A stretch of 18,413 nt of DNA from Ruminococcus sp. CAG:403 (GTDB lineage Bacteria; Bacillota; Clostridia; Oscillospirales; Ruminococcaceae), in NCBI GenBank assembly GCA_000437255.1, contig FR899104.1, positions 102,469 to 120,881 on the forward strand. The letters are read 5' to 3'. Position 1 is the stretch's first letter. Each line of letters begins with the position of its first letter. Under the pieces are notes generated by a model. That model was not told the origin of the DNA. It saw nothing but the letters and a program-made list of their open reading frames with translations, and did not search any database. Shown one piece after another: positions 8,168-15,695 of the stretch. A program made the position numbers and the translations under genes.

Positions 8168-10571
8168 ATCCAATCGATGGGAACAGTGTGCGTTTCAGGT
8201 ATAGCAAGTCAAAGCCGTTGCAGGCTGTATCTTGATTCAAGTCTGCATTTTCTGGTGCAAGCAGTGTGCCATTATACAGCATATATTTTTGCAGCATGAT
8301 CAAATCTGCCAGCGTAACCGTGCCATCGTCATTGACATCTCCCAAGAGCTGCTTGCAGACATCCAGTTGGAAGGCATCTTTGGTGGTCGTAAAATCAATG
8401 CTTCCATTTTGCGGATAGTAGATCTCTGTATAGAAACCGTTTAGCCGATTGATAAAGACTGTACAACGCCGAACGTTCTGTTCCATCGGGATTTGTACCT
8501 GCAGAAAAGCGGGTGTGTAATTGTTTCCATTTTTGGTGAATTGAATTTGGTACCAGCCTTGGAACGTATATCCCGGATCCGGTTCCAATTTCTGAGAATC
8601 GGATACTGAAATTTGCATTTGCAGACCGGAATCCGGCGCAAAAACAGTAATGCCAGTTGCAGCATCATAATATTTGGTGAGACCAGGTTCTGATTTGGTA
8701 AGGAAGGAAATGGAATTCGATTTGGCATAATCCTGCGCCTCAGAACCGGATTCGCCGTATAGAATAAAATGGCTGCCTACCGTTGGCGTATTCCATTCAA
8801 ATTCTGCCCAATAGCCGATTGCCTTTTCTCCAATGGAAATGACGCTTTCCGGAACATAGAGAGAGCAAAGCGTATCACTTTGCAATAAAAATGCTTTTGA
8901 TCCAATTAATTGGAGGTTGCTGCCAAGCTGGATGGTGGAAAGATAATCTACGCCTTGAAATGCTGCATCGCCAATTTCTATGATGCTGTCCGGTAAAATC
9001 AGACTGCGCAGGCTGGTATTGGCAAAGGCAGATTCTTCAATGATTTCAATGCCTTCCTGTAGCTCAACGGCATTTAATCCGTAGCAATTATAGAAAGCAG
9101 ATCGCGGAATGGTCTTCAAACTGCCTGGAATTTTGGCAAATTTCAATTGCGGGATATTGTAAAATGCGGCTTGCCCTAATTCCGTCAATGTGTCCGGCAG
9201 CGAGATGCTGCCCAGTGCAGTTTGAGCAAAAGCGGCTTCTCCGATGGTTTCCAAGCCTGTCGGAAAAGAAATGGATTTCAATTCCTCACAATTGTAGAAT
9301 GCAGAGTGAGAGATGGTTTTTAGATTGCGGCTGAGCTGTACCGCAGAAAGTGAGGAACAGTTGGAAAATGTCTCTACTCCGATTTGTGTGACAGAATCCG
9401 GAATGCATAAATCAGATATGCCGCATCCGTAAAATGCCAGGTTTGGAAGTTCCGTTAGGCTGCCGGAAAGAGAGAGGTTTTTTACATTGTTGCAGTTTTC
9501 AAATGCACTTTCCCCCAGGGTTGTGACAGTGTTTGGCAGGGAAATGGCACGCAGTTCGGAACAACTTTGAAAGGCACCTTTCTGAATGCTTTGCAAGCCA
9601 TTGGGAAATTGCAGTTGGGTTACGGAAGAACAACCGCTAAACGCATAATCACCAATGGTTGTCAGCTGTTCCGGAAGTGTCAGTATACCAGCCAGTTTGG
9701 TATGGAAGGCAAATGCATAGGGACCGATTTCCTGCAATCCGCTTCCGAAGGAGATGCTGCGCAGGGAAGTTTCAGAATGTATGGCACAAAATGCTTTGCT
9801 GTCAATTTGTGTGAGAGAATTCGGCAGGGGTAGTTTTTTGAGTGCTGAGCAGTCAGCAAAAGCATTTTCCCGGATGCGTTGGATGCTTTCGGAAAAGGTA
9901 ATGGAAGTTAAACTGCTACAGGATTCAAATGCATGGGCAGAAACTTCTGCAATGCCATTGCCAAATTGCACAGATTCTAGTGCGGAATCATTTTGAAAAG
10001 CAGATTCGCCTAACGTTGTGAGCGAGTTTGGCAGTGTAACGGATTTTAAGGATGTACAGTTTGAAAATGCATCGTTTGCAATGGTGAGCAATCCTTCCTG
10101 AAAGGAAAAGGACTCCAAAGCAGAGCAGGAGGAAAAGGCGCTTTCTCCAATGGATTGTAATTGTTTTCCATGGGAAACTGTTTTTAGATTGTCACAGTAG
10201 GTAAACGTGTTGTATCCAATTGTTGTAACACCATCCGGAATGGTAACGGATGTAATGTTGCTGTTGTTGTAAAAGGTTTGTTCCAGAGCAGTGACCGGAA
10301 CAGAAACTGTTTGGGGAGGGGTTGTTTTGGTGGTCGTGCCGACTGCCTCTGGGATGGTTACAATGGCATCACTGCCAGTGTAATCGGTTAAAGTCGCCTT
10401 GCCGTCTTGAATGGAAAAGGAAAAGTTGCCGTCTGTTCCGCTGGTTACTAGTTCATAGTCCTCCCAAGCAGATGCTTGCAAATCAAAATTGACAATGGGA
10501 AGAACGGAAATTCCACATAAGAGCGCAATTGCAGAAAGAGAAACTGCCCATTTTTTGATGTTGCTGTTCAT
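8166..10571 (-). CDS. Secreted BspA-like leucine-rich-repeat protein with C-terminal dockerin (second gene of operon)
   Basis: The 801-residue exported protein has a signal peptide (MNSNIKKWAVSL plus a hydrophobic core, probable cleavage after LQASA near residue 35). A short module containing GNFSFSI and ATLTDYTGS follows, then about 21 LRR_5/BspA-type repeats of ~23 residues and the closing motif GSEAQDYAKSN. The linker module starts YYDAATGITVFAP. The dockerin (residues 744-801) has loops DVNDDGTVTLAD and DLNQDTACNGFD and ends in LYLKRTLF. The SD AGGAGG (10579-10584) is 7 bp before ATG 10571, and the upstream paralogue ends only 22 bp away, so both are read from the same transcript. It is clearly a paralogue of its two neighbours. 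Docking to a cohesin is established for such modules; what the LRR face binds is not known. Confidence 0.93.
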   Translation of the reverse strand: MNSNIKKWAVSLSAIALLCGISVLPIVNFDLQASAWEDYELVTSGTDGNFSFSIQDGKATLTDYTGSDAIVTIPEAVGTTTKTTPPQTVSVPVTALEQTFYNNSNITSVTIPDGVTTIGYNTFTYCDNLKTVSHGKQLQSIGESAFSSCSALESFSFQEGLLTIANDAFSNCTSLKSVTLPNSLTTLGESAFQNDSALESVQFGNGIAEVSAHAFESCSSLTSITFSESIQRIRENAFADCSALKKLPLPNSLTQIDSKAFCAIHSETSLRSISFGSGLQEIGPYAFAFHTKLAGILTLPEQLTTIGDYAFSGCSSVTQLQFPNGLQSIQKGAFQSCSELRAISLPNTVTTLGESAFENCNNVKNLSLSGSLTELPNLAFYGCGISDLCIPDSVTQIGVETFSNCSSLSAVQLSRNLKTISHSAFYNCEELKSISFPTGLETIGEAAFAQTALGSISLPDTLTELGQAAFYNIPQLKFAKIPGSLKTIPRSAFYNCYGLNAVELQEGIEIIEESAFANTSLRSLILPDSIIEIGDAAFQGVDYLSTIQLGSNLQLIGSKAFLLQSDTLCSLYVPESVISIGEKAIGYWAEFEWNTPTVGSHFILYGESGSEAQDYAKSNSISFLTKSEPGLTKYYDAATGITVFAPDSGLQMQISVSDSQKLEPDPGYTFQGWYQIQFTKNGNNYTPAFLQVQIPMEQNVRRCTVFINRLNGFYTEIYYPQNGSIDFTTTKDAFQLDVCKQLLGDVNDDGTVTLADLIMLQKYMLYNGTLLAPENADLNQDTACNGFDLLYLKRTLFPSIG

Positions 10572-10593
10572 AAAAATACCTCCTGAAGTGGAT

Positions 10594-13080
10594 TTATTCG
10601 ACGTTTTGTAAGAGCGTACGTTTTAAAAAGACTAGATCAAAACCATTGCAGGTGTGGTCGTGGTTCAGATCTGCGTTTTCCGGTGCCAGTAGGGTACCGT
10701 CGTATTGCAAATACCGCTGTAACATGGCAGCATCGGCAAGGGTTACGCTGCCATCATCGTTGACATCCCCCAGAACCGGACACCATCCGTCTAGCTGAAT
10801 GTCGGAAGCAGTTGTGTAAAGCTCCAATATGCCGTCTTTCGGTTCCTGTATTCGAGAAGTAACCGTACTGCCTTTCCGGAGTGTCACATCATATCGGCGT
10901 ACTGTCGCATCCACAGGAAGAAGCACTCTTTCATAAGCTGGTTCATAATAGACGCCGTCCTTTTTAAATTCCAGCTGGTAGTACTGCATAAAGGTATAGC
11001 CTTTCGTATATGGTGTGCCAGTATGCTGTACTGTAACCTGGAAGCTGAGTCCGGCTTGCGGTACATATGCGGTGACACCAGTTGCAGCATCATAATATTT
11101 GGTGAGTTCAGGTTCTGTGCCTGCAACAAAGGAAATGGTGTTGCTGTCAGCGTAAGTTTGAGCAGCAGAGCCAGCTGTACCATAAATTGTAAAGCCGCTT
11201 GTTACAGGATCCATGTAATCCAGAAAAGTCCAATAGCCAACGCCATATGTGCCAATCTCTGTAACACTCTTTGGAATATATATAGAATTGCAGTGACCGT
11301 TGGTTTGCAAAAAAGCGCTTTCTCCAATGGAAGCAACCTGATTGCCGAGATGAATGGAACGAGTATTGGATGTCATGTAAAATGCAAAATCCTGAATGGT
11401 GCGAACGCTGTCTGGCAAATAGATGGTTTGCAGTTGGGTATAGGAAAAGGCATGATCTCCAATGGTTTCAATGCCGTTTTCCAAAGTGAGTGTATGCAGT
11501 GCCGTACACTGGGAAAAGGCAGCCGATTCGATTTCTTTGATACCGCCGGGAATGGTAATGCTGGTCAGAGAATTGTTTCTAGCGAAGGCAACACGCCCCA
11601 ACTTCGTGAGGGTACTGGGAAGCTGTACCTTGCGCAAGGTCATTTCTATTCCATTTCCACTTCCTGCAAAAGCAGAATCGCCAATTTCTTGGAGCCCTTC
11701 TGGAAGTGTGATTTCTTTTAGGGAAACACAGCAGCGAAAGGCATCGTTTTCAATCACTTTTAAATTTTTGCTGAAGTGGCTGACTTCTGTCAAGTTTTTA
11801 TTCCCATAAAATGCACTTGCACCAATTGTGGTAATAGAGTCGGGTAGGAAAATGCGGTTTAATCCGCAGCTGTCAAATAGAGCATCCGGAACTTTTTCCA
11901 GGCTGCAGGGCAGGCGAGCACTGCTTAATGAACTGCAACTGGAAAAGGCACCATCTCCCAAGTCCGTGATGGAATCGGGAAGAAAAACAGTTCGCAGGCT
12001 GCTGCATCCGAAAAATGCTTCTCTGCCAATAGTTTGCAGCTGATTGGAAAACGTGACCTTGGTGAGATTGGAACAGCCATAGAAAGCAGAGGCTCCAATT
12101 TGCTGTAAGTGTTCTGGAAAGCGAATGGCTCCGGAGAGTTTGTTTTGTTGATAGAATGCACGCTGTCCGATTTCGACCAGTCCGGTGCCAAATTGAATGC
12201 TGCGAAGCGCATAATCAATGGAATTTGGCTCTGTTGAGCCAAATGCATTTGCGCCGATGGTTTGCAGGGAATTTGGGAACACCAGCTTTTGCAGAGCGGT
12301 ACAGTAGGAAAATGCCTGTTCGTCAATGGTGCGCAGGCCTTCTGCAAAGGAAATGCTTTTCAAATCGGAGCAATTGGAGAATGCCTGTTTGGGAATTGTT
12401 TCCAAACCAGTTCCAAGTTGAAGGGTTTGAATCCCCGAGCGGTAAAAGGCAGCTTCTCCCATGCTGGAAAGCGAATTGGGCAATGTAACAGATTTTAAGG
12501 CATAGCAATCTGAAAAAGCATAGGATGCTATGGTTTGCAAGGAATCCGACAATTGAACGGCAGACAATGTTTCACATCTGCTGAATGCGCTGTCTGCAAT
12601 CGTGGTGACAGAGTCGGGAATGGTTATGGTTTGCAGGCTGCTGCAATGATAAAACGCAGCGCTTTCAATGGATTTCAGCGTACTGGGCAGCTGAACGGTT
12701 TTTAAATTGGTGCAGCCTTGAAAAGTGGATACACCGGTTTGAGTAAATCCTTCCGAGAACTTGACGGAAGTAATGGTGGTATTTTCCTGGCAGACTCCAT
12801 CAATGGAAACAACAGGAACGGAGACTTTTGTTTGGGCTGTATCATTTGTTGTGGTCATAATGGTTAAAGGAATGGTAATGCTGCTGCTGGTTCCAGTGTA
12901 ATCGGTAAGCGTTGCACCTTTGCCGGTAATGGAATACGTAAATCCATTGTATGTGCCAGTTTGAACGAGGTTGGATGTGTCCAGTGCAGAAACGGAAAGT
13001 TGTCCGAGCAGATAAGCCGTACAACATAGGGTACATGCAGCAGTAATTGCTGCAAGGTGTTTTTTTGAAATGGTATGCAT
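10594..13080 (-). CDS. Secreted BspA-like leucine-rich-repeat protein with C-terminal dockerin (first gene of operon)
   Basis: This is the largest of the three paralogues (828 residues) and the promoter-proximal gene. The signal peptide is MHTISKKHLAAITAACTLCC plus a hydrophobic core, with likely cleavage after SVSA near residue 33. A module with GFTYSITGKGATLTDYTGT follows, then about 22 LRR_5/BspA-type repeats of ~23 residues, the closing motif GSAAQTYADSN and the linker module starting YYDAATGVTAYVP. The dockerin (771-828) has calcium loops DVNDDGSVTLAD and DLNHDHTCNGFD and ends in VFLKRTLL. I chose ATG 13080 because AAAGGAGG (13087-13094) is 6 bp upstream and the signal peptide then begins correctly. 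The frame is open up to an ATG at 13161, but that would add 27 Phe/Tyr-rich residues and place the SD inside the gene. Confidence 0.93.
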   Translation of the reverse strand: MHTISKKHLAAITAACTLCCTAYLLGQLSVSALDTSNLVQTGTYNGFTYSITGKGATLTDYTGTSSSITIPLTIMTTTNDTAQTKVSVPVVSIDGVCQENTTITSVKFSEGFTQTGVSTFQGCTNLKTVQLPSTLKSIESAAFYHCSSLQTITIPDSVTTIADSAFSRCETLSAVQLSDSLQTIASYAFSDCYALKSVTLPNSLSSMGEAAFYRSGIQTLQLGTGLETIPKQAFSNCSDLKSISFAEGLRTIDEQAFSYCTALQKLVFPNSLQTIGANAFGSTEPNSIDYALRSIQFGTGLVEIGQRAFYQQNKLSGAIRFPEHLQQIGASAFYGCSNLTKVTFSNQLQTIGREAFFGCSSLRTVFLPDSITDLGDGAFSSCSSLSSARLPCSLEKVPDALFDSCGLNRIFLPDSITTIGASAFYGNKNLTEVSHFSKNLKVIENDAFRCCVSLKEITLPEGLQEIGDSAFAGSGNGIEMTLRKVQLPSTLTKLGRVAFARNNSLTSITIPGGIKEIESAAFSQCTALHTLTLENGIETIGDHAFSYTQLQTIYLPDSVRTIQDFAFYMTSNTRSIHLGNQVASIGESAFLQTNGHCNSIYIPKSVTEIGTYGVGYWTFLDYMDPVTSGFTIYGTAGSAAQTYADSNTISFVAGTEPELTKYYDAATGVTAYVPQAGLSFQVTVQHTGTPYTKGYTFMQYYQLEFKKDGVYYEPAYERVLLPVDATVRRYDVTLRKGSTVTSRIQEPKDGILELYTTASDIQLDGWCPVLGDVNDDGSVTLADAAMLQRYLQYDGTLLAPENADLNHDHTCNGFDLVFLKRTLLQNVE

Positions 13081-13086
13081 AAAGAA

Positions 13087-13094
13087 CCTCCTTT
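13087..13094 (-). promoter_or_regulatory. Ribosome binding site deciding the start of the first LRR-dockerin gene
   Basis: The minus strand reads AAAGGAGG, 6 bp before ATG 13080. Its position rules out the longer reading from 13161 and leaves a 5' untranslated leader of roughly 90 nt below the predicted promoter. Confidence 0.8.
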
Positions 13095-13174
13095 TGAAAT
13101 ATTCAAAATATAAAAATGAAATTATCACATAAAAATCGTGAAAATACACAAAATTGATCATGATGCGTACTCAT

Positions 13175-13203
13175 ATTATACTATATTTTTACAATTCCTA
13201 CAA
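13175..13203 (-). promoter_or_regulatory. Predicted promoter of the LRR-dockerin operon
   Basis: On the minus strand a perfect -10 TATAAT (13175-13180) is preceded, at 17-bp spacing, by a weak -35 TTGTAG (13198-13203). The poor -35 fits a promoter that needs an activator, but this is inference. The 17-bp palindrome lies 12 bp upstream of the -35. Confidence 0.6.
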
Positions 13204-13215
13204 GAAGATTTCCAA

Positions 13216-13232
13216 TTTTGTCAATGACAAAA
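13216..13232. promoter_or_regulatory. Palindromic operator candidate between divergent promoters
   Basis: TTTTGTCA-A-TGACAAAA is a perfect inverted repeat with 8-bp arms around one base. The half-site TGTCAAT occurs again as a direct repeat at 13234-13240, 15 bp further on. It lies between the -35 boxes of the LRR operon (minus) and the regulator gene (plus), where a dimeric HTH protein could control both. Binding by the adjacent regulator is inferred from position only. Confidence 0.5.
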
Positions 13233-13256
13233 CTGTCAATTTCAGGAAAAGGCCAC

Positions 13257-13285
13257 TTGCAGTTTAGACGGGAACATGGTATACT
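13257..13285 (+). promoter_or_regulatory. Predicted promoter of the double-HTH regulator gene
   Basis: A good -10 TATACT (13280-13285) with a weak -35 TTGCAG (13257-13262) at 17-bp spacing lies 35 bp before the ATG. SD AGAAGGAG precedes ATG 13321. It is back to back with the LRR operon promoter. Confidence 0.55.
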
Positions 13286-13320
13286 GATAGCATAACAGTA
13301 TAACAGAAGGAGTCCATACC

Positions 13321-15069
13321 ATGAAATTTCAGGAACAACTCCAGCAATATATACAGGCATGCGGATGCTCCGGCAAGGAACTTGCAGATGCTTCCGGACT
13401 GTCCGCTTCTTTGATCAGCCGCTATCGAAACGGAGAGCGGGTTCCCCGGCAGGATCAGCCGCAGCTTTTGCAGCTGGCACATGGCCTTGCTGTGCTGATG
13501 CCGCAAAAAGAAGAACTGGAAATTTTAAATGACTTGACAAAATCACTCTCTCTTCCTTCCGATCAGCCGGAAATTCACATTCGCCATTTGAATCAGCTCA
13601 TTACAGATTTGCATATCAACGTCAGCGAGATGGCGCATTATCTCAATTATGATGCTTCCTTTCTTTCCAGAATTCGTTCTGAGCAGCGAAAGATTGTGCA
13701 TCCAGAAGCCTTTTTGACGAAATTGAGCGGATATCTTTGGCGGCGATTTGGGCAGGAGCTTCCAGCGGTTGCACGGGTAATTGGCTGTGAAGCGGAGCAG
13801 ATACAGGAAGAGGCTTCTTTTTTTGCAGCAGTTCGGCATTTTTTAACGGAAAAAGAAACTGGACAGCAGCCAATGGATCGCTTTCTGCGAAAGGTGGATG
13901 CATTTGATTTGCAAAATTATCTGCATGCTGTGCACTATGAGGATTTAAAGGTGCCGCATGTTGTGTGGATGCGCATGAAGGCAAAGGGATACTATGGACT
14001 GGAAGAAATGAAAAATGGGGAACTGGATTTTCTCAAGCAGACGGTGCTGTCCAAATCCATGGAACCGGTGTTTTTTTGCAGTGATATGCCTATGCAGGAT
14101 ATGGCGGAAGATGCTGCATTTGCCAAAAAGTATGTTTTTGGTTTGGCAATGCTGCTGAAAAAGGGACTGCATTTAAACGTGGTGCATACCATTAATCGAC
14201 CGTTCCATGAAATGCTGTTGGGGCTGGAAAATTGGATCCCGATGTACATGACGGGGCAGATTGCCCCCTATTACTTAAAGCATACAGGGAACAGCTTTTA
14301 CGGGCATTTTTTAAATGTATCCGGCAGTGCAGCACTCTGGGGGGAGTGTTTGGTATCGGATCATGCAAATGGAAGATATTTTTTAGAGACGCGTTCTTCG
14401 GAACTGGGGTATTACCGAAGACGGGCCGAAGCCATTTTAAAGCATGCTTCGCCCTTGATGCAGATTTACCGAGAAGACGCAATGCAGGATTTTCATGCGG
14501 CATTGGGGCAGGCATATCAGCAGTCGCAAACTTGGTATGGTTTGCTTTCTGCACCGCCGCTGTTTACCATTTCCAAAGAACTGCTGCACCGAATTTTACA
14601 ACGCAATCAGGTGCCGGATGCGCAGCAGCAGCAAATTCTTGCCTACGCTGCGGCAAAGCGGCAGCAGCTTTTGGAAAAGTTGCAGCATGCCGTTATAACG
14701 ATCCAATTGCCGCAACTTGAAGCAGGAAGCGGTTCTGCCAAAAGCATGCTTTTATCCTTGTCCGAGCTGTTTTATGAGCGCCCTGTTTGCTATACGGAAG
14801 AGGAGTATCAGATGCATCTTGCGGAAACGATGCAGTTTGCAGCTGCCCATCCCAATTTTCAGGTGCATATGCAGAATCAACCTGTTTTCCAAAACATTCA
14901 AATTCAGTTTACTGGCACCAATTGGGCAATGGTTTCCAAGCATGCAGCGCCTGCCATTCATTTTATCATTCGACAGCCCAAGCTTTGTCTTGCCATTCGG
15001 GAAATGTTTTTGCCGCTTTGGGAACATGCGGAACAGGAAATAGAGCAGCCATTTGAAAAACAAAATTGA
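13321..15069 (+). CDS. XRE-like regulator with two helix-turn-helix segments and a large unrecognised C-terminal region
   Basis: The protein has 582 residues. A Cro/XRE-type HTH spans about residues 17-42 (SGKELADASGLSASLISRYRN), and a second, degenerate one about 97-128 (VSEMAHYLNYDASFLSRIRS), so it may bind DNA with tandem domains. The remaining ~420 residues match no domain I can name. They include GLENWIPMYMTGQIAPYYL (301-319), with no membrane segment or obvious catalytic motif, and could be a ligand-sensing or protein-contact region. The SD AGAAGGAG precedes ATG 13321 at normal spacing. The gene diverges from the LRR-dockerin operon with a shared 240-bp control region, which makes that operon its most likely target. 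Its TGA stop lies inside the -35 box of the preQ1 operon promoter. The N-terminal HTH is a firm call; the rest is described, not assigned. Confidence 0.85.
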   Translation: MKFQEQLQQYIQACGCSGKELADASGLSASLISRYRNGERVPRQDQPQLLQLAHGLAVLMPQKEELEILNDLTKSLSLPSDQPEIHIRHLNQLITDLHINVSEMAHYLNYDASFLSRIRSEQRKIVHPEAFLTKLSGYLWRRFGQELPAVARVIGCEAEQIQEEASFFAAVRHFLTEKETGQQPMDRFLRKVDAFDLQNYLHAVHYEDLKVPHVVWMRMKAKGYYGLEEMKNGELDFLKQTVLSKSMEPVFFCSDMPMQDMAEDAAFAKKYVFGLAMLLKKGLHLNVVHTINRPFHEMLLGLENWIPMYMTGQIAPYYLKHTGNSFYGHFLNVSGSAALWGECLVSDHANGRYFLETRSSELGYYRRRAEAILKHASPLMQIYREDAMQDFHAALGQAYQQSQTWYGLLSAPPLFTISKELLHRILQRNQVPDAQQQQILAYAAAKRQQLLEKLQHAVITIQLPQLEAGSGSAKSMLLSLSELFYERPVCYTEEEYQMHLAETMQFAAAHPNFQVHMQNQPVFQNIQIQFTGTNWAMVSKHAAPAIHFIIRQPKLCLAIREMFLPLWEHAEQEIEQPFEKQN

Positions 15070-15094
15070 CAAACACGAAAAAGTGTGTTATACT
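15066..15094 (+). promoter_or_regulatory. Consensus promoter of the preQ1 operon
   Basis: TTGACA (15066-15071) and TATACT (15089-15094) are separated by exactly 17 bp. The -35 contains the TGA stop (15067-15069) of the upstream regulator gene. A short inverted repeat ACAC...GTGT (15073-15076, 15083-15086) lies in the spacer. Confidence 0.85.
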
Positions 15095-15113
15095 AAACAT
15101 GTATTGAAAAGAA

Positions 15114-15160
15114 TACCGACAGTTCGCTTGCACCATCCTGTCGAAAAAGAAAACTAGGGC
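15114..15160 (+). ncRNA. PreQ1-I riboswitch aptamer candidate
   Basis: The P1 stem CGACAG (15117-15122) pairs with CTGTCG (15138-15143). It encloses a loop beginning TTC and containing GCACC, and is followed by an A-rich tail ending AAAACTAGG (15150-15158). This matches the compact preQ1-I layout known upstream of queuosine genes: a hairpin with TTC....ACACC in loop 1, then an A-rich tail ending ACTAAGG. The tail TAGGGC can form a short, wobble-containing pseudoknot with loop bases (CTTG or GCTT); I cannot decide which. Its place between the que promoter and a terminator in front of queD strongly supports the call. The loop 1 sequence differs somewhat from the textbook Bacillus example. Confidence 0.8.
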
Positions 15161-15212
15161 AGTCATCATACACAAGAAAAATGGACATCTTTTCGGTCTA
15201 TGTTGTGCAGAT

Positions 15213-15243
15213 GCGGCCTGTTTTTGGAACGGGTCGCTTTTTT
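15213..15243 (+). terminator. Regulated intrinsic terminator (riboswitch expression platform)
   Basis: GCGGCCTG (15213-15220) pairs with CGGGTCGC (15230-15237) around a 9-nt loop and is followed by TTTTTT (15238-15243), 11 bp before the queD SD. Between aptamer and terminator another stem can form (CACAA 15171-15175 with TTGTG 15203-15207, and ATGGAC with GTCTAT inside it). Premature termination upon preQ1 binding is the expected mode. Four bases of the aptamer tail (GGGC 15157-15160) could pair with GCCT in the terminator arm as a weak antiterminator. Confidence 0.8.
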
Positions 15244-15266
15244 ATTTGCATTTGGAGGAATGACAC

Positions 15267-15695
15267 ATGTATGAATTGAAAACATCAGCTGCATTTGACA
15301 GCGCACATTTTTTAAGCGGATATCAGGGAAAATGTTCCAATCTGCATGGCCACCGCTGGACCATTGAAGCTTCTGTTTCGGCACAGGCACTCCAGCAGGA
15401 GGGACAATGCCGGGGCATGATTTTGGATTTTGGCATTGTGAAGCAGGCTTTGCGGGAACTGGCAGATTCCTTGGATCATGCATTCATTTATGAAGAAGGC
15501 ACACTGCAAAAGGCAACCATTGAAGCACTGATGGCGGAGGGATTTCGGCTGATTCCAGTTCCGTTTCGCCCAACGGCAGAATGTTTTGCAAAGTACTTTT
15601 TTGATACCTTAACAGCGCAGGAGCTTCCGATCTCTAGCATTACAGTTTATGAGACACCAACCAATTGCGCAACCTATCGGGAGGCGCAGCAATGA
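15267..15695 (+). CDS. queD: 6-carboxy-5,6,7,8-tetrahydropterin synthase QueD
   Basis: QueD converts 7,8-dihydroneopterin triphosphate to 6-carboxy-tetrahydropterin, the second step of preQ1 synthesis. The zinc ligands are H14, H27 and H29 (DSAHFLSGYQGKCSNLHGH), with the catalytic-type Cys at C23 inside GKC. A later DHAFI segment carries the conserved Asp-His, and the end has ITVYETPTNCATY, typical of the family. At 142 residues it is about 20 longer than E. coli QueD. SD GGAGGAA (15254-15260) is 6 bp before ATG 15267; an ATG one codon-like step later (15271) is out of frame. It is the first gene after the riboswitch terminator, and its TGA overlaps the queE ATG (ATGA), so translation of the two is probably coupled. 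Confidence 0.95.
   Translation: MYELKTSAAFDSAHFLSGYQGKCSNLHGHRWTIEASVSAQALQQEGQCRGMILDFGIVKQALRELADSLDHAFIYEEGTLQKATIEALMAEGFRLIPVPFRPTAECFAKYFFDTLTAQELPISSITVYETPTNCATYREAQQ

Noticed and set aside
8153..8173. Longer start of the third LRR gene at 8173 (adds MDKGGFR)
   Set aside because: The AAAGGAGG ribosome binding site would lie inside it, and the signal peptide begins naturally at ATG 8152.
11023..11721. Open frame of 232 codons on the plus strand inside the first LRR gene
   Set aside because: The repeats leave the reverse frames open periodically; the translation is low-complexity and has no start signal.
6200..13000. Possible CRISPR-like or satellite repeat array (regular ~69-bp periodicity)
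   Set aside because: The period equals 23 codons and the copies are degenerate at DNA level; they are coding LRR repeats, with no conserved repeat/spacer pattern.
13081..13161. Longer start of the first LRR gene at 13161
   Set aside because: It adds 27 Phe/Tyr-rich residues, places the SD inside the gene and begins close to the predicted transcription start; ATG 13080 gives a clean signal peptide.
15665..15691. TTG start for queE
   Set aside because: It has no SD, while ATG 15692 has GGGAGG at good spacing and the usual 4-bp overlap with queD.
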